Shown: positions 33,268 through 42,391, counted from the stretch's first letter. The stretch is 64,000 bases of DNA from Paracoccus albus (GCF_027913035.1 NZ_CP115775.1:2108001-2172000); one strand, 5' to 3'. Numbers and translations: made by a program. Notes: generated by a model not told the origin, from the letters alone.

Positions 33268-34782
33268 CTACTCATCCGCGATTGCAGGCGCGATCTTGTC
33301 CTTCCTGCGCGACAACATGCGCTTGAGGATCGGCAGACCGGTGGTCGCGAGAATCAGCGCGATCAGGATCATTGATATAGGCCCTTGGAAGATGCCCAGA
33401 AAGCCGTCACTCGAGATCAAGAGCGCGCGGCGCAGGTTTTCTTCGGCAATGGGGCCAAGTATGACAGCCAGAACCGCTGGCGCGGTCGGGATGTCCAGTT
33501 TCTCCATGACATAGCCAAGGATGCCAAATCCGAGCATCAGCCAAACCTCGAACATGCTGTTATGGATCGCAAACACTCCAACCGTGGCCAGAATAAAGAT
33601 CATCGGCGCCAGAAGCTGTGTGGGCATTTTCAGCACATTAACGAATGCACGCGCCCCAAAGCGACCAAGCAGCAGCATGAGCCCCGAGGTCACAAGCATG
33701 GCCAGCATGAAACCATAGGTGACCTCGGCGTTCTCACGGAACAGTTGCGGTCCGGGAACGAGCCCATGAACCAGCAAGGCGCCAAGAATAACCGCAGCAA
33801 CCGAACTACCCGGAATGCCAAGCGTCAGTGCTGGAATCAGTGTCGCGGCCGTGTCGGCGTTGTTGGCGCATTCTGGCGCAGCAATACCCTCTGGGGCACC
33901 TTTGCCGTATTTTTCCTTGTCGGGATCGCCGCGACGCTGCTCGTTCCAGGCAAACAGCGCCGCCACGTTACCACCCAGCGCGGGGATGATGCCCGTCACC
34001 ACACCGATCACAGATGATTTTGCCCAGACAGGAAGCAGGCTCGACCAGCTGAAGCGACTGGCGTCGTCATCCATGCCCTGCACATCGCCGTCAGTCTTGA
34101 TAGGGCTGAGCGCGAGATCAATCGCAGGAGGAATGGCATAGAGGCCCGTCAGCAGGACGATGATGTTGATACCGCTCAGCAGTTCGAGCTGGTCGAAAGC
34201 GAAGCGCTCGATCCCGGTCAGCATATCGATGCCGATCATTCCAACGAAAAGCCCGAAGCAGGCCGAAAGAAGCCCCTTCACAGGATTGTCCGACAGAAGG
34301 ACTGCAATGGTCATCAGTCCGAAGATTGCCAGCCAGAAATAGTTGGCGGCGCTGAATTTCAGCGCGATCATCGACAAAGGCGGCGCGAGGACCAGCAGCG
34401 CGACGGCGCTGACCGCCGAGCCGATACTGGATGAGACCAGCGAGATCCGAAGCGCAAGGTTCGCCTGCCCGTTTTGCGCCATCGGATAGCCGTCGAAAAC
34501 CGTCGCGATGCCTGCCGGTGTTCCGGGTATCCGCAGCAGGATGGCTGGGATCGAGCCGCCATACATGGCGCCGTTATAGATACCTGCAATCATCCCCAGG
34601 GCGGAGACAGGCTCCATGGTGAAGGTCAGCGGTATCAGAACTGCGATGCCCATCGTCGCCGACAGGCCCGGCAAAGCGCCGACGGCGATCCCGATTGCAG
34701 TGCCGCCGATCATCGCAATAATGGTCATGGGCGCGAACAGAAGCGGTAGTGCATCTAAAATATGCTGAAAAATCTGACCCAT
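33268..34782 (-). CDS. tctA: Tripartite tricarboxylate transporter permease TctA
   Basis: 504-residue membrane protein with about 10-12 helices. The TctA signature is in the first third: GALPGLSATMGIAVLIPLTF, MIAGIYNGAMYGGSIPAILL and RIPGTPAGIATVFDGYPMAQ. A second conserved block is GFMLAMLVTSGLMLLLGRFG. Large subunit of a TTT-family uptake system with TctB and TctC encoded just upstream; ATG 34782 follows the tctB stop by one base. Imports a di- or tricarboxylate or related organic acid with a cation gradient. Confidence 0.93.
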   Translation of the reverse strand: MGQIFQHILDALPLLFAPMTIIAMIGGTAIGIAVGALPGLSATMGIAVLIPLTFTMEPVSALGMIAGIYNGAMYGGSIPAILLRIPGTPAGIATVFDGYPMAQNGQANLALRISLVSSSIGSAVSAVALLVLAPPLSMIALKFSAANYFWLAIFGLMTIAVLLSDNPVKGLLSACFGLFVGMIGIDMLTGIERFAFDQLELLSGINIIVLLTGLYAIPPAIDLALSPIKTDGDVQGMDDDASRFSWSSLLPVWAKSSVIGVVTGIIPALGGNVAALFAWNEQRRGDPDKEKYGKGAPEGIAAPECANNADTAATLIPALTLGIPGSSVAAVILGALLVHGLVPGPQLFRENAEVTYGFMLAMLVTSGLMLLLGRFGARAFVNVLKMPTQLLAPMIFILATVGVFAIHNSMFEVWLMLGFGILGYVMEKLDIPTAPAVLAVILGPIAEENLRRALLISSDGFLGIFQGPISMILIALILATTGLPILKRMLSRRKDKIAPAIADE

Positions 34783-34783
34783 C

Positions 34784-35242
34784 TCAGCCTTCCATGAATG
34801 AAAAGAGGAGTTCGACAGGAAGCGGCACCGCCAGGAAGATGCGGAACACCACGATCAGCAGCAGCATGAAAAGCCCGGTCGCGATCGCCAACCCCTTTGG
34901 CTCGCGATAGCCCAACCCGTACGCCACCGCAGGCAGCACAAAGACCGCCGTGGTGAAGAATCCCAGATATTGCATACCGAACAGCAAGAAGAGGCCCGCG
35001 ACGGCCAGCAGCGCTGCCCCGCGTAACTGCTGCGGTGTAGCGCTGATAATCTCGCCAGAATGGTGACCGAGGCGCGCGATGGACTGAATGCACCATATCG
35101 CCGAAAGGGCGACCATCAGCAGCATGACGGCGCGCGGCATCATACCTCCCTCGCCGGAATAGCCCCACGCCTCTATCAGGCCAAATGCACTGAATAGAAG
35201 CGAAACCAGGGCTGCCCCGGTCTCGACCTTCGCTCTTTCCAT
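34784..35242 (-). CDS. tctB: Tripartite tricarboxylate transporter small subunit TctB
   Basis: 152-residue four-helix membrane protein. Helices are visible at about residues 8-25, 30-50, 70-95 and 115-140, e.g. AALLAVAGLFLLFGMQYLGF and LAIATGLFMLLLIVVFRIFL. Weakly conserved family, identified mainly by size, topology and location between tctC and tctA. ATG 35242 has GGAGGA upstream; the longer frame to 35341 runs into tctC. Confidence 0.85.
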   Translation of the reverse strand: MERAKVETGAALVSLLFSAFGLIEAWGYSGEGGMMPRAVMLLMVALSAIWCIQSIARLGHHSGEIISATPQQLRGAALLAVAGLFLLFGMQYLGFFTTAVFVLPAVAYGLGYREPKGLAIATGLFMLLLIVVFRIFLAVPLPVELLFSFMEG

Positions 35243-35291
35243 GATGTCCTCCTCCAAAAGGAAACTGCGGGGCGAAGCCCCGCAGTGCCGG

Positions 35292-36248
35292 TTACTCCTG
35301 CGCCCAGGGCTCGGTGGTCCAAAGCTCCTCGAAGGTAGCATTCAGCGACTGCAGCTCGGCCAGATAGGCCTCTGAGTCGAGATAGGACAGCGCAAGATGC
35401 TGCTGTTTTGCCTTCTCCTGGAATTCGGGGTCCTCGACGGCGGCCTTGACGGCGGCCTCCAGCTTGTCGGCGATATCTTCGGGGAGATTGGCAGGCGCAC
35501 CGATTCCACGCATGGAACCCATGACGATGTCGTAGCCCTGCTCCTGGAAGGTCGGGATGTCAGGAGCCCCCGACCAGCGCTCCGTCGCCATCTGGCCGAG
35601 CGCATGCAGGCTGCCTTCCTCGACATCGGCCATAGTCTCGGAAATGTTCATGCTGGCCATCATGACGTGGCCGCCAAGAACGGCGGTGCGCACATCCGCA
35701 TTGCCCGGAAACGGGATATGCTTCAACTCGACACCTGCGATCCGTTCAAATTCCAAAGCGGAGAGATGATCGTCAGAACCCAGGCCCGTCGTTCCATAAG
35801 TCACCTGGCCGGGATTCTCTTTTGCATATGCGATCAGATCTTCGATGCTCTTGATCTCGCTACTCGGCAAGAAGCTGAACGCGTCAGGATCGTCGATGAC
35901 ATTGGCGATTGGCGTCAGGCTCTCCAGCGAATAACGCGCGTCACGCTGAATCGGGATCGTCAGCAGGTTCGGTGTGTTGATGAAACCGATTGTGTAGCCG
36001 TCCGGTTCGGCCTGCGCCAGCTCCGTGAAGCCGATCTCGCCGCCAGCGCCCGGCCTGTTCAGGACCACGATTGAGGCGTCGTCGCCGAGATATTTCTCGA
36101 TATAAGGCGCCAGAGTGCGCGCGGCGATATCGGTCCCGCCGCCCGCGCTGTAAGCCACGATCATGTTGATCGGGCGCTCTGGATATTCGGCATAAGCGGC
36201 CGAAATACCGGCAGCCAGAATCGTCGATGCAATAGCGAAAGTTCTCAT
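35292..36248 (-). CDS. tctC: Bug-family periplasmic binding protein TctC
   Basis: 318-residue receptor of the TTT system. Signal peptide MRTFAIASTILAAGISAAYA, cleaved near residue 20, then EYPERPINMIVAYSAGGGTD with the Bug-family SAGGGTD ligand loop. NRPGAGGEIGFTELAQAEPD and TTGLGSDDHLSALEFE follow the family pattern. AAGGAGG lies 6 nt before ATG 36248. First gene of tctCBA-gntR, divergent from the dehydrogenase-aldolase operon, which suggests its ligand is the acid processed there. Confidence 0.92.
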   Translation of the reverse strand: MRTFAIASTILAAGISAAYAEYPERPINMIVAYSAGGGTDIAARTLAPYIEKYLGDDASIVVLNRPGAGGEIGFTELAQAEPDGYTIGFINTPNLLTIPIQRDARYSLESLTPIANVIDDPDAFSFLPSSEIKSIEDLIAYAKENPGQVTYGTTGLGSDDHLSALEFERIAGVELKHIPFPGNADVRTAVLGGHVMMASMNISETMADVEEGSLHALGQMATERWSGAPDIPTFQEQGYDIVMGSMRGIGAPANLPEDIADKLEAAVKAAVEDPEFQEKAKQQHLALSYLDSEAYLAELQSLNATFEELWTTEPWAQE

Positions 36249-36515
36249 CCCATTCCTCCTTGCGCCCTACTCCTCGTGGGCATTTTTGGATACAAATAAA
36301 TCTACACAAGACCCCCTGACCCGCAAAGAGACAATTTTTCTATTTATGGTATTTTTCCTATAATATTGTTTTAAAATATTTTTAATCTATCTCCGCTGAG
36401 TGTGCGCGCCGCGAGACCTTGGTGTCGCCAGCATCTTCTATTGCATTTTGTCTTTTTTTTGTTCTTTTATAGAAGCTGAGGAGACGCCGATTCGAGGCGT
36501 GAGGAGGAGGTCGAT
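36249..36515. promoter_or_regulatory. AT-rich divergent promoter region between tctC and the catabolic operon
   Basis: 267 bases with a strongly AT-rich core (36290-36390) unlike the flanking GC-rich genes, as expected for divergent promoters. I could not fix individual -35/-10 elements or a GntR operator with confidence. A short inverted repeat ACGCC/GGCGT (36484-36500) precedes the GAGGAGGAGG ribosome site of the rightward operon. Confidence 0.45.
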
Positions 36516-37403
36516 TTGACTGATTCGAAGACAACCAAAGACATTCAGCTGCTGGTCGCCGGCTATGGCGCCGCAGGAAGGGCATATGCCTCGGGCTTCA
36601 GGGAGGCGGGTGCCGGAGTCACCGCAGTGGACCCATTCGCAGTGGAAGAAGTGAAGAAGGAGGCACAGACACTGGGCATCTCTCTGCTCAAGGAACTACC
36701 GGGCAACCTCGGCAGATTTGATCTAGTTATCATTCTGTCGCCTGCGGCAGCCAGCCTCGACATCATCCGGCAACTGGCTGACCGGTCAGGAGTCTGCCCC
36801 ATCCTTGATCTGACATCTTCTGCGCCAAGCGTCATGCAGCAGGCATCGGCCATACTTGGCGACCGCTTGATCGATGGCACAGTGCTTGGTGCAGTGGGTC
36901 TGGGTGGCCTGGCGACGCCGATGGTATTCGCGGGCAGGCAAGCCAAAGGAGTAGCTACAATGCTCCGCAGGCTTGGCTGCTACATTGCCTGCATCGACGG
37001 AGAGCCAGGCAGCGCAAGCGCGCTGAAACTGCTGCGCAGTCTGTTCATGAAAGGACTCGAGGCGCTTGTCGTCGAAACCCAGCTTGCTGCGGCCGCGCTG
37101 GGGCAAACCGATGGACTGCGCATCGCGCTGGCAGATCTGGCGGAGGTCGATATGCCCGAGTTTCTCGCGGAGATGCTGCGAACCCACCCGAAACACGCCG
37201 GACGCCGGACACATGAAATCGAGGCCGCGATATCCCTGATGAGGGACGCGGGGCTCACTCCGTTCATGCTACTGGCGGCAAGGCAACTTTTCGCCAGAAC
37301 CGCGACAGCCGGGCCCGGTCCCGATGAGTCGCCAGAAGCTGCGCTGCGCTGGCTGGAAAGTCAGTTCAACCCGCATCGCGAGGTCGCCAATGCAACGGCG
37401 TAA
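36516..37403 (+). CDS. NAD(P)-dependent dehydrogenase with DUF1932-type C-terminal domain
   Basis: 295-residue member of the 6-phosphogluconate / 3-hydroxyisobutyrate dehydrogenase superfamily. Rossmann motif LVAGYGAAGRAYASGF at about residues 12-27; substrate helix segment GEPGSASALKLLRSLFMKGL (around 165-185) with the catalytic-type Lys; the C-terminal helical domain fits DUF1932. Start is TTG 36516 with GGAGGAGG about 6 nt upstream; no better ATG exists. Its end overlaps the next gene by 14 bases. Probably oxidises a beta-hydroxyacid or related alcohol; substrate unknown. Confidence 0.78.
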   Translation: MTDSKTTKDIQLLVAGYGAAGRAYASGFREAGAGVTAVDPFAVEEVKKEAQTLGISLLKELPGNLGRFDLVIILSPAAASLDIIRQLADRSGVCPILDLTSSAPSVMQQASAILGDRLIDGTVLGAVGLGGLATPMVFAGRQAKGVATMLRRLGCYIACIDGEPGSASALKLLRSLFMKGLEALVVETQLAAAALGQTDGLRIALADLAEVDMPEFLAEMLRTHPKHAGRRTHEIEAAISLMRDAGLTPFMLLAARQLFARTATAGPGPDESPEAALRWLESQFNPHREVANATA

Positions 37404-38325
37404 CGTCATCTGGGTAACCGAACACATTCATCCGGACGCAATCGCATTGCTTGCTGCGGACGCCGAAGTGCTTGGACCCGGCCCAATACCCGATGCTCGG
37501 CTCAATGATGTGACCGCCCTGATCGTCAGGGCCCGTCCGGTCGACGAATCCCTGCTGGCCAGCCTGCCGATGCTCAAAGTGATCGGCAAGCATGGTGCCG
37601 GCACCGATAATATCGACATGGATGCTGCCGAACGGCGCAATCTGCAGGTTTTCCGTGCCGAAGGTGCAAATGCCGAATCTGTAGCGGATTTGGCCGTTCT
37701 CTTCGCCATGCTGCTGCTTCGCTCTCCCGACCTTCACGATCAGGCATTGAAGCATGGAAAGTCGGCGCGCGCGGATATTCCCGGCGGCTTCGAGGTGTCG
37801 GAACGGCGGATTGGCATTCTTGGGATGGGCGCCATCGGGCGCGCTGTCGCCTCGCGACTGATCGACGGGTTTTCCGCCAATGTCAGCGGCTATGATCCGG
37901 CTTTGCCGCACGGCATGTGGCCCGCCTCTGTTCACCGCCACAATGACGTATCCGCCCTGCTGCGAGAGACCGACCTGTTGTTCCTACACCTGCCGCTTCT
38001 GCCGCAGACGCGCAATCTGATCGGCAAGGCGGAATTGTCAGCCCTGCGCCCCGGCGCAGTGATGGTGAACTGCGCGCGCGGCGGGATCGTGGATGAACGG
38101 GCACTGGCCGATGCCTTGGCATCGGGCCAGATCGCCGCCGCCGCCTCCGACGTTTTCGAGGTCGAGCCGCCCGCGCCAAACAACCCGCTGCTTGTCGGCT
38201 CCTGGCGCTTCATCGGTACCCCCCATATCGGCGCCTCGACGAATGCCGGCCTGCGCCGCACCGGAATGATCATCGGCCAGAAGGTTCTGGACGCCCTCAA
38301 TGCACAGGAAGGAAAAACAGTATGA
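37390..38325 (+). CDS. D-2-hydroxyacid dehydrogenase (phosphoglycerate dehydrogenase-like)
   Basis: 311 residues, NAD(P)-linked. The catalytic domain has LKVIGKHGAGTDNIDMDAAE. The nucleotide-binding domain has RIGILGMGAIGRAVASRL (GxGxxG). The catalytic triad is present as Arg in NCARGGIVDE, Glu in DVFEVEPP and His in GTPHIGAST. ATG 37390 lies inside the previous gene's end; the earlier in-frame ATG 37324 is unlikely. Interconverts a D-2-hydroxyacid and 2-oxoacid. Paired in the same operon with an FMN oxidase for the opposite enantiomer type, suggesting both stereoisomers feed one 2-oxoacid. Confidence 0.87.
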   Translation: MQRRNVIWVTEHIHPDAIALLAADAEVLGPGPIPDARLNDVTALIVRARPVDESLLASLPMLKVIGKHGAGTDNIDMDAAERRNLQVFRAEGANAESVADLAVLFAMLLLRSPDLHDQALKHGKSARADIPGGFEVSERRIGILGMGAIGRAVASRLIDGFSANVSGYDPALPHGMWPASVHRHNDVSALLRETDLLFLHLPLLPQTRNLIGKAELSALRPGAVMVNCARGGIVDERALADALASGQIAAAASDVFEVEPPAPNNPLLVGSWRFIGTPHIGASTNAGLRRTGMIIGQKVLDALNAQEGKTV

Positions 38326-38999
38326 CCATCGGATTCTGCGTCAGGAAGCGCCAGCGTAGCGTCAGCCCGGAGATCGCAAAGGCGTTCAGCAAGCTGCCTG
38401 TCGCGAACGCCAGCGACAGCATGTCGCGCATGTTTGCCGGCGGCGCGAAGCTGCGCCCGATCCACGACACCGGCAAGGTTCTTGCGGGGCCGGCCTTGAC
38501 AGTTCGCACGCGCCCCGGCGACAATCTGATGCTGCATCATGCGCTGGACATCGCCGAACCGGGCGATGTGATCGTGGTCGACGCCGGCGGCGATGTCACC
38601 ACCGCCACGATGGGCGAAATCATGGTGGCGATCGCGCAGCGCAATAAGATCGCAGGCATCATCGTCAACGGTGCGATCCGTGATGCCGAGGAAATCCGGC
38701 AAATGAAGTTCCCGCTTTACGCCGCTGGCGTGACCCATCGCGGCCCCTACAAAGACGGCCCTGGCGAGATCAATACGGCTATCGCCATTGAAGGCATGGT
38801 CATCAAGCCCGGCGACCTGATCTTGGCGGATGGCGATGGTATCCTCTGCGTGCCGTTCGACCAGACCGAGACCGTCCTGGCTGCCACGCAGAAGAAATAT
38901 GATGCAGAACAGGAGGAACTGGCGCTCATCGCGAAGGGAACCGATGATCGAAGCTGGGTGATGAATACGCTTCAGACACGCGGCTGCGAGTTCGAATAG
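38322..38999 (+). CDS. RraA-family aldolase-like protein
   Basis: 225 residues of the RraA/HMG-aldolase fold. The conserved core is GDVIVVDAGGDVTTATMGE (residues about 85-103) and AGIIVNGAIRDAEEIRQM. The metal/pyruvate motif reads Glu-X20-Arg-Asp here; HMG/CHA class II pyruvate aldolases as I recall have Asp-X20-Arg-Asp, so activity could differ. The start overlaps the previous stop (ATGA). Candidate reaction: retro-aldol cleavage of a 4-hydroxy-2-oxo acid to pyruvate plus an oxoacid, or oxaloacetate decarboxylation. RraA-type RNase E inhibition is unlikely in this context. Confidence 0.82.
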   Translation: MTIGFCVRKRQRSVSPEIAKAFSKLPVANASDSMSRMFAGGAKLRPIHDTGKVLAGPALTVRTRPGDNLMLHHALDIAEPGDVIVVDAGGDVTTATMGEIMVAIAQRNKIAGIIVNGAIRDAEEIRQMKFPLYAAGVTHRGPYKDGPGEINTAIAIEGMVIKPGDLILADGDGILCVPFDQTETVLAATQKKYDAEQEELALIAKGTDDRSWVMNTLQTRGCEFE

Positions 39000-40190
39000 A
39001 TGGCCCCGCTGACGCCATCGCCAACAGTCGGGACCGTCCGGCGCAAGCCAAACCAGACGCCATGGCGGCTGCGATCCGCGCTTTCTCTGGACGATTTCGA
39101 GAGGCGCGCACGGCGTCATCTGCCCCTGTCCATGTTCGGCTATGTCAGCGGCGGCGTCGAAACCAACAGCAGCCTTCGGGGTAACGGCGAGGCCTTTCAG
39201 ACCATCACGTTTCGGCCGCGCATCTTGCGTGACGTGTCGGCCCGCAGCCAGAAAACGAATCTGTTTGGAAAAACCTACGAGGTTCCTTTCGGCGTCGCTC
39301 CGATGGGGTTCAGCGCTATGGTGGCCTATGACGGCGATATTGCGCTGGCGAAGGGCGCTGCTGGCAGCGGCACTTTCGCGATCTGTTCGGCGGCTTCCCT
39401 GACACCTTTGGAGCGCGTCGCGCGAGAAGCCGGAAGCCGTTGGTTTCAGGCTTATGTTCCGGGCGACGAAAGCCGCATCGTCGCACTGTTGGAGCGCGTC
39501 GCGGCAGCAGGTTTCGATCATCTCGTGGTCACAGCCGACGTTCCGATCACCGGCAACCGGGAAAACAATGCCCGCAATGGCTTTGACGCGCCATTCCGCG
39601 TCACACCCCAACTGATCTGGCAGGGCGCGACACATCCCCGATGGACCATTGGCACATTGGGGCGCGAGCTTTTCAATCGTGGTATGCCGCATTTTGAGAA
39701 CATGGAATCCGTCCAGGGACCGCCACTCTTTTCACGAGATCTGGTTCGTTCGACGATCGCACGGGACAAACTGAACTGGGAGCACCTGAAGATAATACGC
39801 GAGAGGTGGCGCGGCAAACTTATTCTAAAAGGTGTTCTGGACCCCGAGGATGCAAAGCTTGCCCAAAAGTTCGGGTGCGACGGCATCATCGTTTCAAACC
39901 ACGGCGGTCGCCAGCTTGATGGCGCATTGCCCTCCATCGTCGCCTTGCCAGCGATCCGAGATGCGGTTCCCGACATGATCGTGATGCTTGACAGCGGCAT
40001 CCGGCGCGGCACCGATGTCCTGAAAGCAATTATGCTGGGGGCGGACTTCGTCTTTGTCGGCCGCCCATTCCTATTCGCAGCCGCAACAGATGGCGAGGCC
40101 GGGGTGCGCCATGCCATGAGTATATTGCGCGAAGAAATCGACAGGGACATGGCGCTTTTGGGAGTCGTTGCTCCACATGAGTTGAGATAA
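39000..40190 (+). CDS. FMN-dependent L-2-hydroxyacid oxidase/dehydrogenase (LldD-like)
   Basis: 396-residue TIM-barrel flavoenzyme. FMN and substrate sites are seen in FGVAPMGFSAMVAYDGD, YVPGDESR, VVTADVPITGNRENNAR, ILKGVLDPEDAKLA (phosphate Lys region), and IIVSNHGGRQLDGALPS with the catalytic His; DSGIRRGTDVLKAIMLGADFV follows. ATG 39000 is immediately after the preceding TAG. Family members oxidise lactate, glycolate or mandelate. Last gene of the operon; likely yields the 2-oxoacid handled by the aldolase. Confidence 0.9.
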   Translation: MAPLTPSPTVGTVRRKPNQTPWRLRSALSLDDFERRARRHLPLSMFGYVSGGVETNSSLRGNGEAFQTITFRPRILRDVSARSQKTNLFGKTYEVPFGVAPMGFSAMVAYDGDIALAKGAAGSGTFAICSAASLTPLERVAREAGSRWFQAYVPGDESRIVALLERVAAAGFDHLVVTADVPITGNRENNARNGFDAPFRVTPQLIWQGATHPRWTIGTLGRELFNRGMPHFENMESVQGPPLFSRDLVRSTIARDKLNWEHLKIIRERWRGKLILKGVLDPEDAKLAQKFGCDGIIVSNHGGRQLDGALPSIVALPAIRDAVPDMIVMLDSGIRRGTDVLKAIMLGADFVFVGRPFLFAAATDGEAGVRHAMSILREEIDRDMALLGVVAPHELR

Positions 40191-40374
40191 AGGCCGATGA
40201 CGCGACTAGGATCGGGCTGAGTGGTCGCAATTACACCGTCCGTAGGTTGCGAGGACACCAGCCGCAATGATAATCTCTACCTTAGCTTCCACCTTGTTCT
40301 GGTGGAAAAAGGTGAAAGACTCGCCGATAGGCATCACATCCCGATACCCCACCGGCACGCCTCTCCCTTAGTTC

Positions 40375-40398
40375 CGCCACCTTCCGCCTCCCTGCCGG
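40375..40398 (+). repeat. 24-bp leader repeat upstream of the integrase
   Basis: A 24-bp block (CGCCACCTTCCG... to ...CTGCCGG) is identical at 40375-40398 and 42788-42811, and 23 bases of it recur on the minus strand at 16921-16943. Each copy lies 70-100 bases upstream of a start codon (integrase, HTH gene, integrase fragment) and is followed by a leader ending AAGAAGGAGGC. Could be part of an attachment site or a shared regulatory leader. Confidence 0.65.
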
Positions 40399-40473
40399 TC
40401 CGGGTGCCGATGTATGACTTGCCATGCGCGCGAGGCTGAGCCTCATGTGGGATGCAAGAAGGAGGCGCTGGGC

Positions 40474-41745
40474 ATGGTGAAGCGATTGAGGTTGAACGAG
40501 AAATCGGCGCGGGAGGCGGCGCCGGAGCCGGGCCGGGACTATCAGATTTTCGACAGCGAGGTGCGGGGGTTTGCCATCTGCATCTACCGCTCCGGCAACC
40601 GGGCCTTCACGCTGGATTACCGCCATGCCGGGCGGCAGCGACGGATGACGCTGGGGCGCTGGCCGGAATGGTCCACGGCTGCGGCGCGGGAGCGGGCGAA
40701 GGAACTGCGCCGCGATATCGATGCCGGAGGCGATCCGCTGGGCACGAAGGAGGACGGGCGTGACGCGCCCCGGTTCAAGGATCTGATCGACCGCTATGCC
40801 GAGGTGCATCTGCCCAATCTGGCGAAGGCCAATGCCTCGGATCAAAGGTCCATGCTGACCAAGCTGGTGGGCACGGAGTGGAACAACAGGCTGGTGACCG
40901 AGATCACACCCTATGACGTCGAGAAACTGCTGAACCGCATTGCCGAAGGCCGCGCCAGGCCGCACAAGGCCAAGCCCAACAACCGGGCCCGCAAGCTGCA
41001 GGGGGCGAAACCGACCCCGGTGCGGGCCAATCGCGTCGGCGAGGTGCTGCGCAAGATGTTCACCTTTGCGCAGAGCTGGGGCTGGCGCGAGGACAATCCG
41101 GCCTCGGGCTTTCGCCGCCGGATCGAGAACCCGCGCGAGCGGTTTCTGTCTCAGGAGGAAATCCGCAAACTTGCCTCTGCGCTGGACGCGGCCGAGGACC
41201 GGCGGGCGGCGGATATCATCCGGCTCTGCATGCTGACCGGGGCGCGGGTCGGCGAGGTGCGGCAGGCGCGGTTCGAGCATTTCAACCTCGAACATCTCAG
41301 CTGGTCCAAACCCGCCAGCATGACCAAGCAGCGGAAGATCCATCGCTTGCCGATCTCTGATGAAGCCGCAGCCATCGTGCGCCAGCGGCAATTGCTGGTG
41401 CCGCGCGGCTGTCCGTTCCTGTTTCCGGGCGATGTGCCCGGCCAGCCGGTGAAGGAGATCCGCCGCTTCTGGCATCAGATCCAGAAGCAGGTCGGGATCG
41501 AAGATGTTCGCATCCACGATCTCCGTCATACCTTCGCCTCGCTGCTGGTCAGCGGCGGTGCTTCGCTGGAGATGATCGGCAAATTGCTCGGTCACAGCCA
41601 GACACAGACCACAGCGCGCTATGCGCATCTGATGGACTCGCCGCTGCGCGCCGGTGTCGATGCCGTGGCCAGCGCGTTCCGGCCGAAGCCGGTGCTGGTG
41701 CATGATGCTGGGCTGCAAGACGGACAGGCACGCAGAAGCGCCTGA
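40474..41745 (+). CDS. int: Tyrosine-type site-specific integrase
   Basis: 423-residue phage/island integrase. N-terminal DUF4102-like domain (MVKRLRLNEKSAREAAPEPG..., GRWPEWSTAAARERAKEL), then the SAM-like core-binding domain and the catalytic domain. All active-site residues are seen: Arg258 (GARVGEVR), His348 and Arg351 (HDLRHTF), His374 (LGHSQ) and Tyr383 (TARYAHL). ATG 40474 has AAGGAGG upstream; an earlier ATG at 40414 lies in the conserved leader. Intact and probably active, it heads the element that extends right. No tRNA target is visible beside it. Confidence 0.93.
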   Translation: MVKRLRLNEKSAREAAPEPGRDYQIFDSEVRGFAICIYRSGNRAFTLDYRHAGRQRRMTLGRWPEWSTAAARERAKELRRDIDAGGDPLGTKEDGRDAPRFKDLIDRYAEVHLPNLAKANASDQRSMLTKLVGTEWNNRLVTEITPYDVEKLLNRIAEGRARPHKAKPNNRARKLQGAKPTPVRANRVGEVLRKMFTFAQSWGWREDNPASGFRRRIENPRERFLSQEEIRKLASALDAAEDRRAADIIRLCMLTGARVGEVRQARFEHFNLEHLSWSKPASMTKQRKIHRLPISDEAAAIVRQRQLLVPRGCPFLFPGDVPGQPVKEIRRFWHQIQKQVGIEDVRIHDLRHTFASLLVSGGASLEMIGKLLGHSQTQTTARYAHLMDSPLRAGVDAVASAFRPKPVLVHDAGLQDGQARRSA

Positions 41746-41801
41746 TCATCCTTGGCGGAGCGCTGGGCGGTGTAGCGGCGAGATCGCGATCAAACACCGC
41801 C

Positions 41802-42391
41802 CTAGACCGTCTCCTGCAGCTCTTTCCATATGGGCCCAAGCTTGCGTCGAATCGTGCTTTCATCGGGAATCTCGCCACCCTCCGAATTCTGCGCGAACCA
41901 GTCCTGTGCGATGGCAATCCATTCCCTTGGGTTGCAGGCACGCCCTCAACATGAACGCGGCGGATCAGGTAAGCCAGCACACCTTCCCAGTCGTGGCGCG
42001 ACGGGGCGCCGCTGTTGACGCGTCGCATCAACCCGTTCGTCGCTTCGAAGCGCTGCATCTCCTCAGCGGCAATCATGAGACGAGAAAGACCAACCTCAAC
42101 GAAATCCGCGGGATTTTCGATCAGCACCCATTCCTCGGTGTCAACGGGACGAAACCGCCGCAGGGTCGCCGTTCCAGTCGTGTTGTCGCCAGGCCAGAAC
42201 AAGTCCAAGATATCCGAAACCGGCACGGCGACGAAGCCAGCATAAACATGGCCGCCCTGTAACACTGGCGGGATCGCTGTCACAATCTCCAGCCGTCCGG
42301 TCGCGGCCCAGCCGGCGAGCCCGCCCAATGTACAATCCCATCGGAGCGCGGCCTCCTGGACCGTGTAAAATGCGCGTTGCGGCAATGGCAT
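41802..42391 (-). pseudogene. Frameshifted hypothetical cargo gene
   Basis: From ATG 42391 the frame reads MPLPQRAFYTVQEAALRWDC and TLGGLAGWAATGRLEIVTAI, an HTH-like N-terminus seen in island genes of this group, and continues to VEGVPATQ near 41927. A one-base loss near 41925 shifts it. The correct frame resumes as EWIAIAQDWFAQNSEGGEIP and STIRRKLGPIWKELQETV, stopping at TAG 41804-41802, total about 195 codons. Convergent with the integrase. Function unknown; could be a sequencing error in a G run. Confidence 0.6.

Noticed and set aside
38322..38999. RNase E inhibitor RraA
   Set aside because: The catabolic operon context and Arg-Asp motif favour the aldolase branch of the family.
37932..39692. 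Minus-strand 586-codon frame across the aldolase and oxidase genes
   Set aside because: Opposes three well-supported enzymes with conserved active sites; no family similarity.
40191..40473. tRNA gene as integration target beside the integrase
   Set aside because: No cloverleaf or tRNA-like 3' end was found in the flanks.
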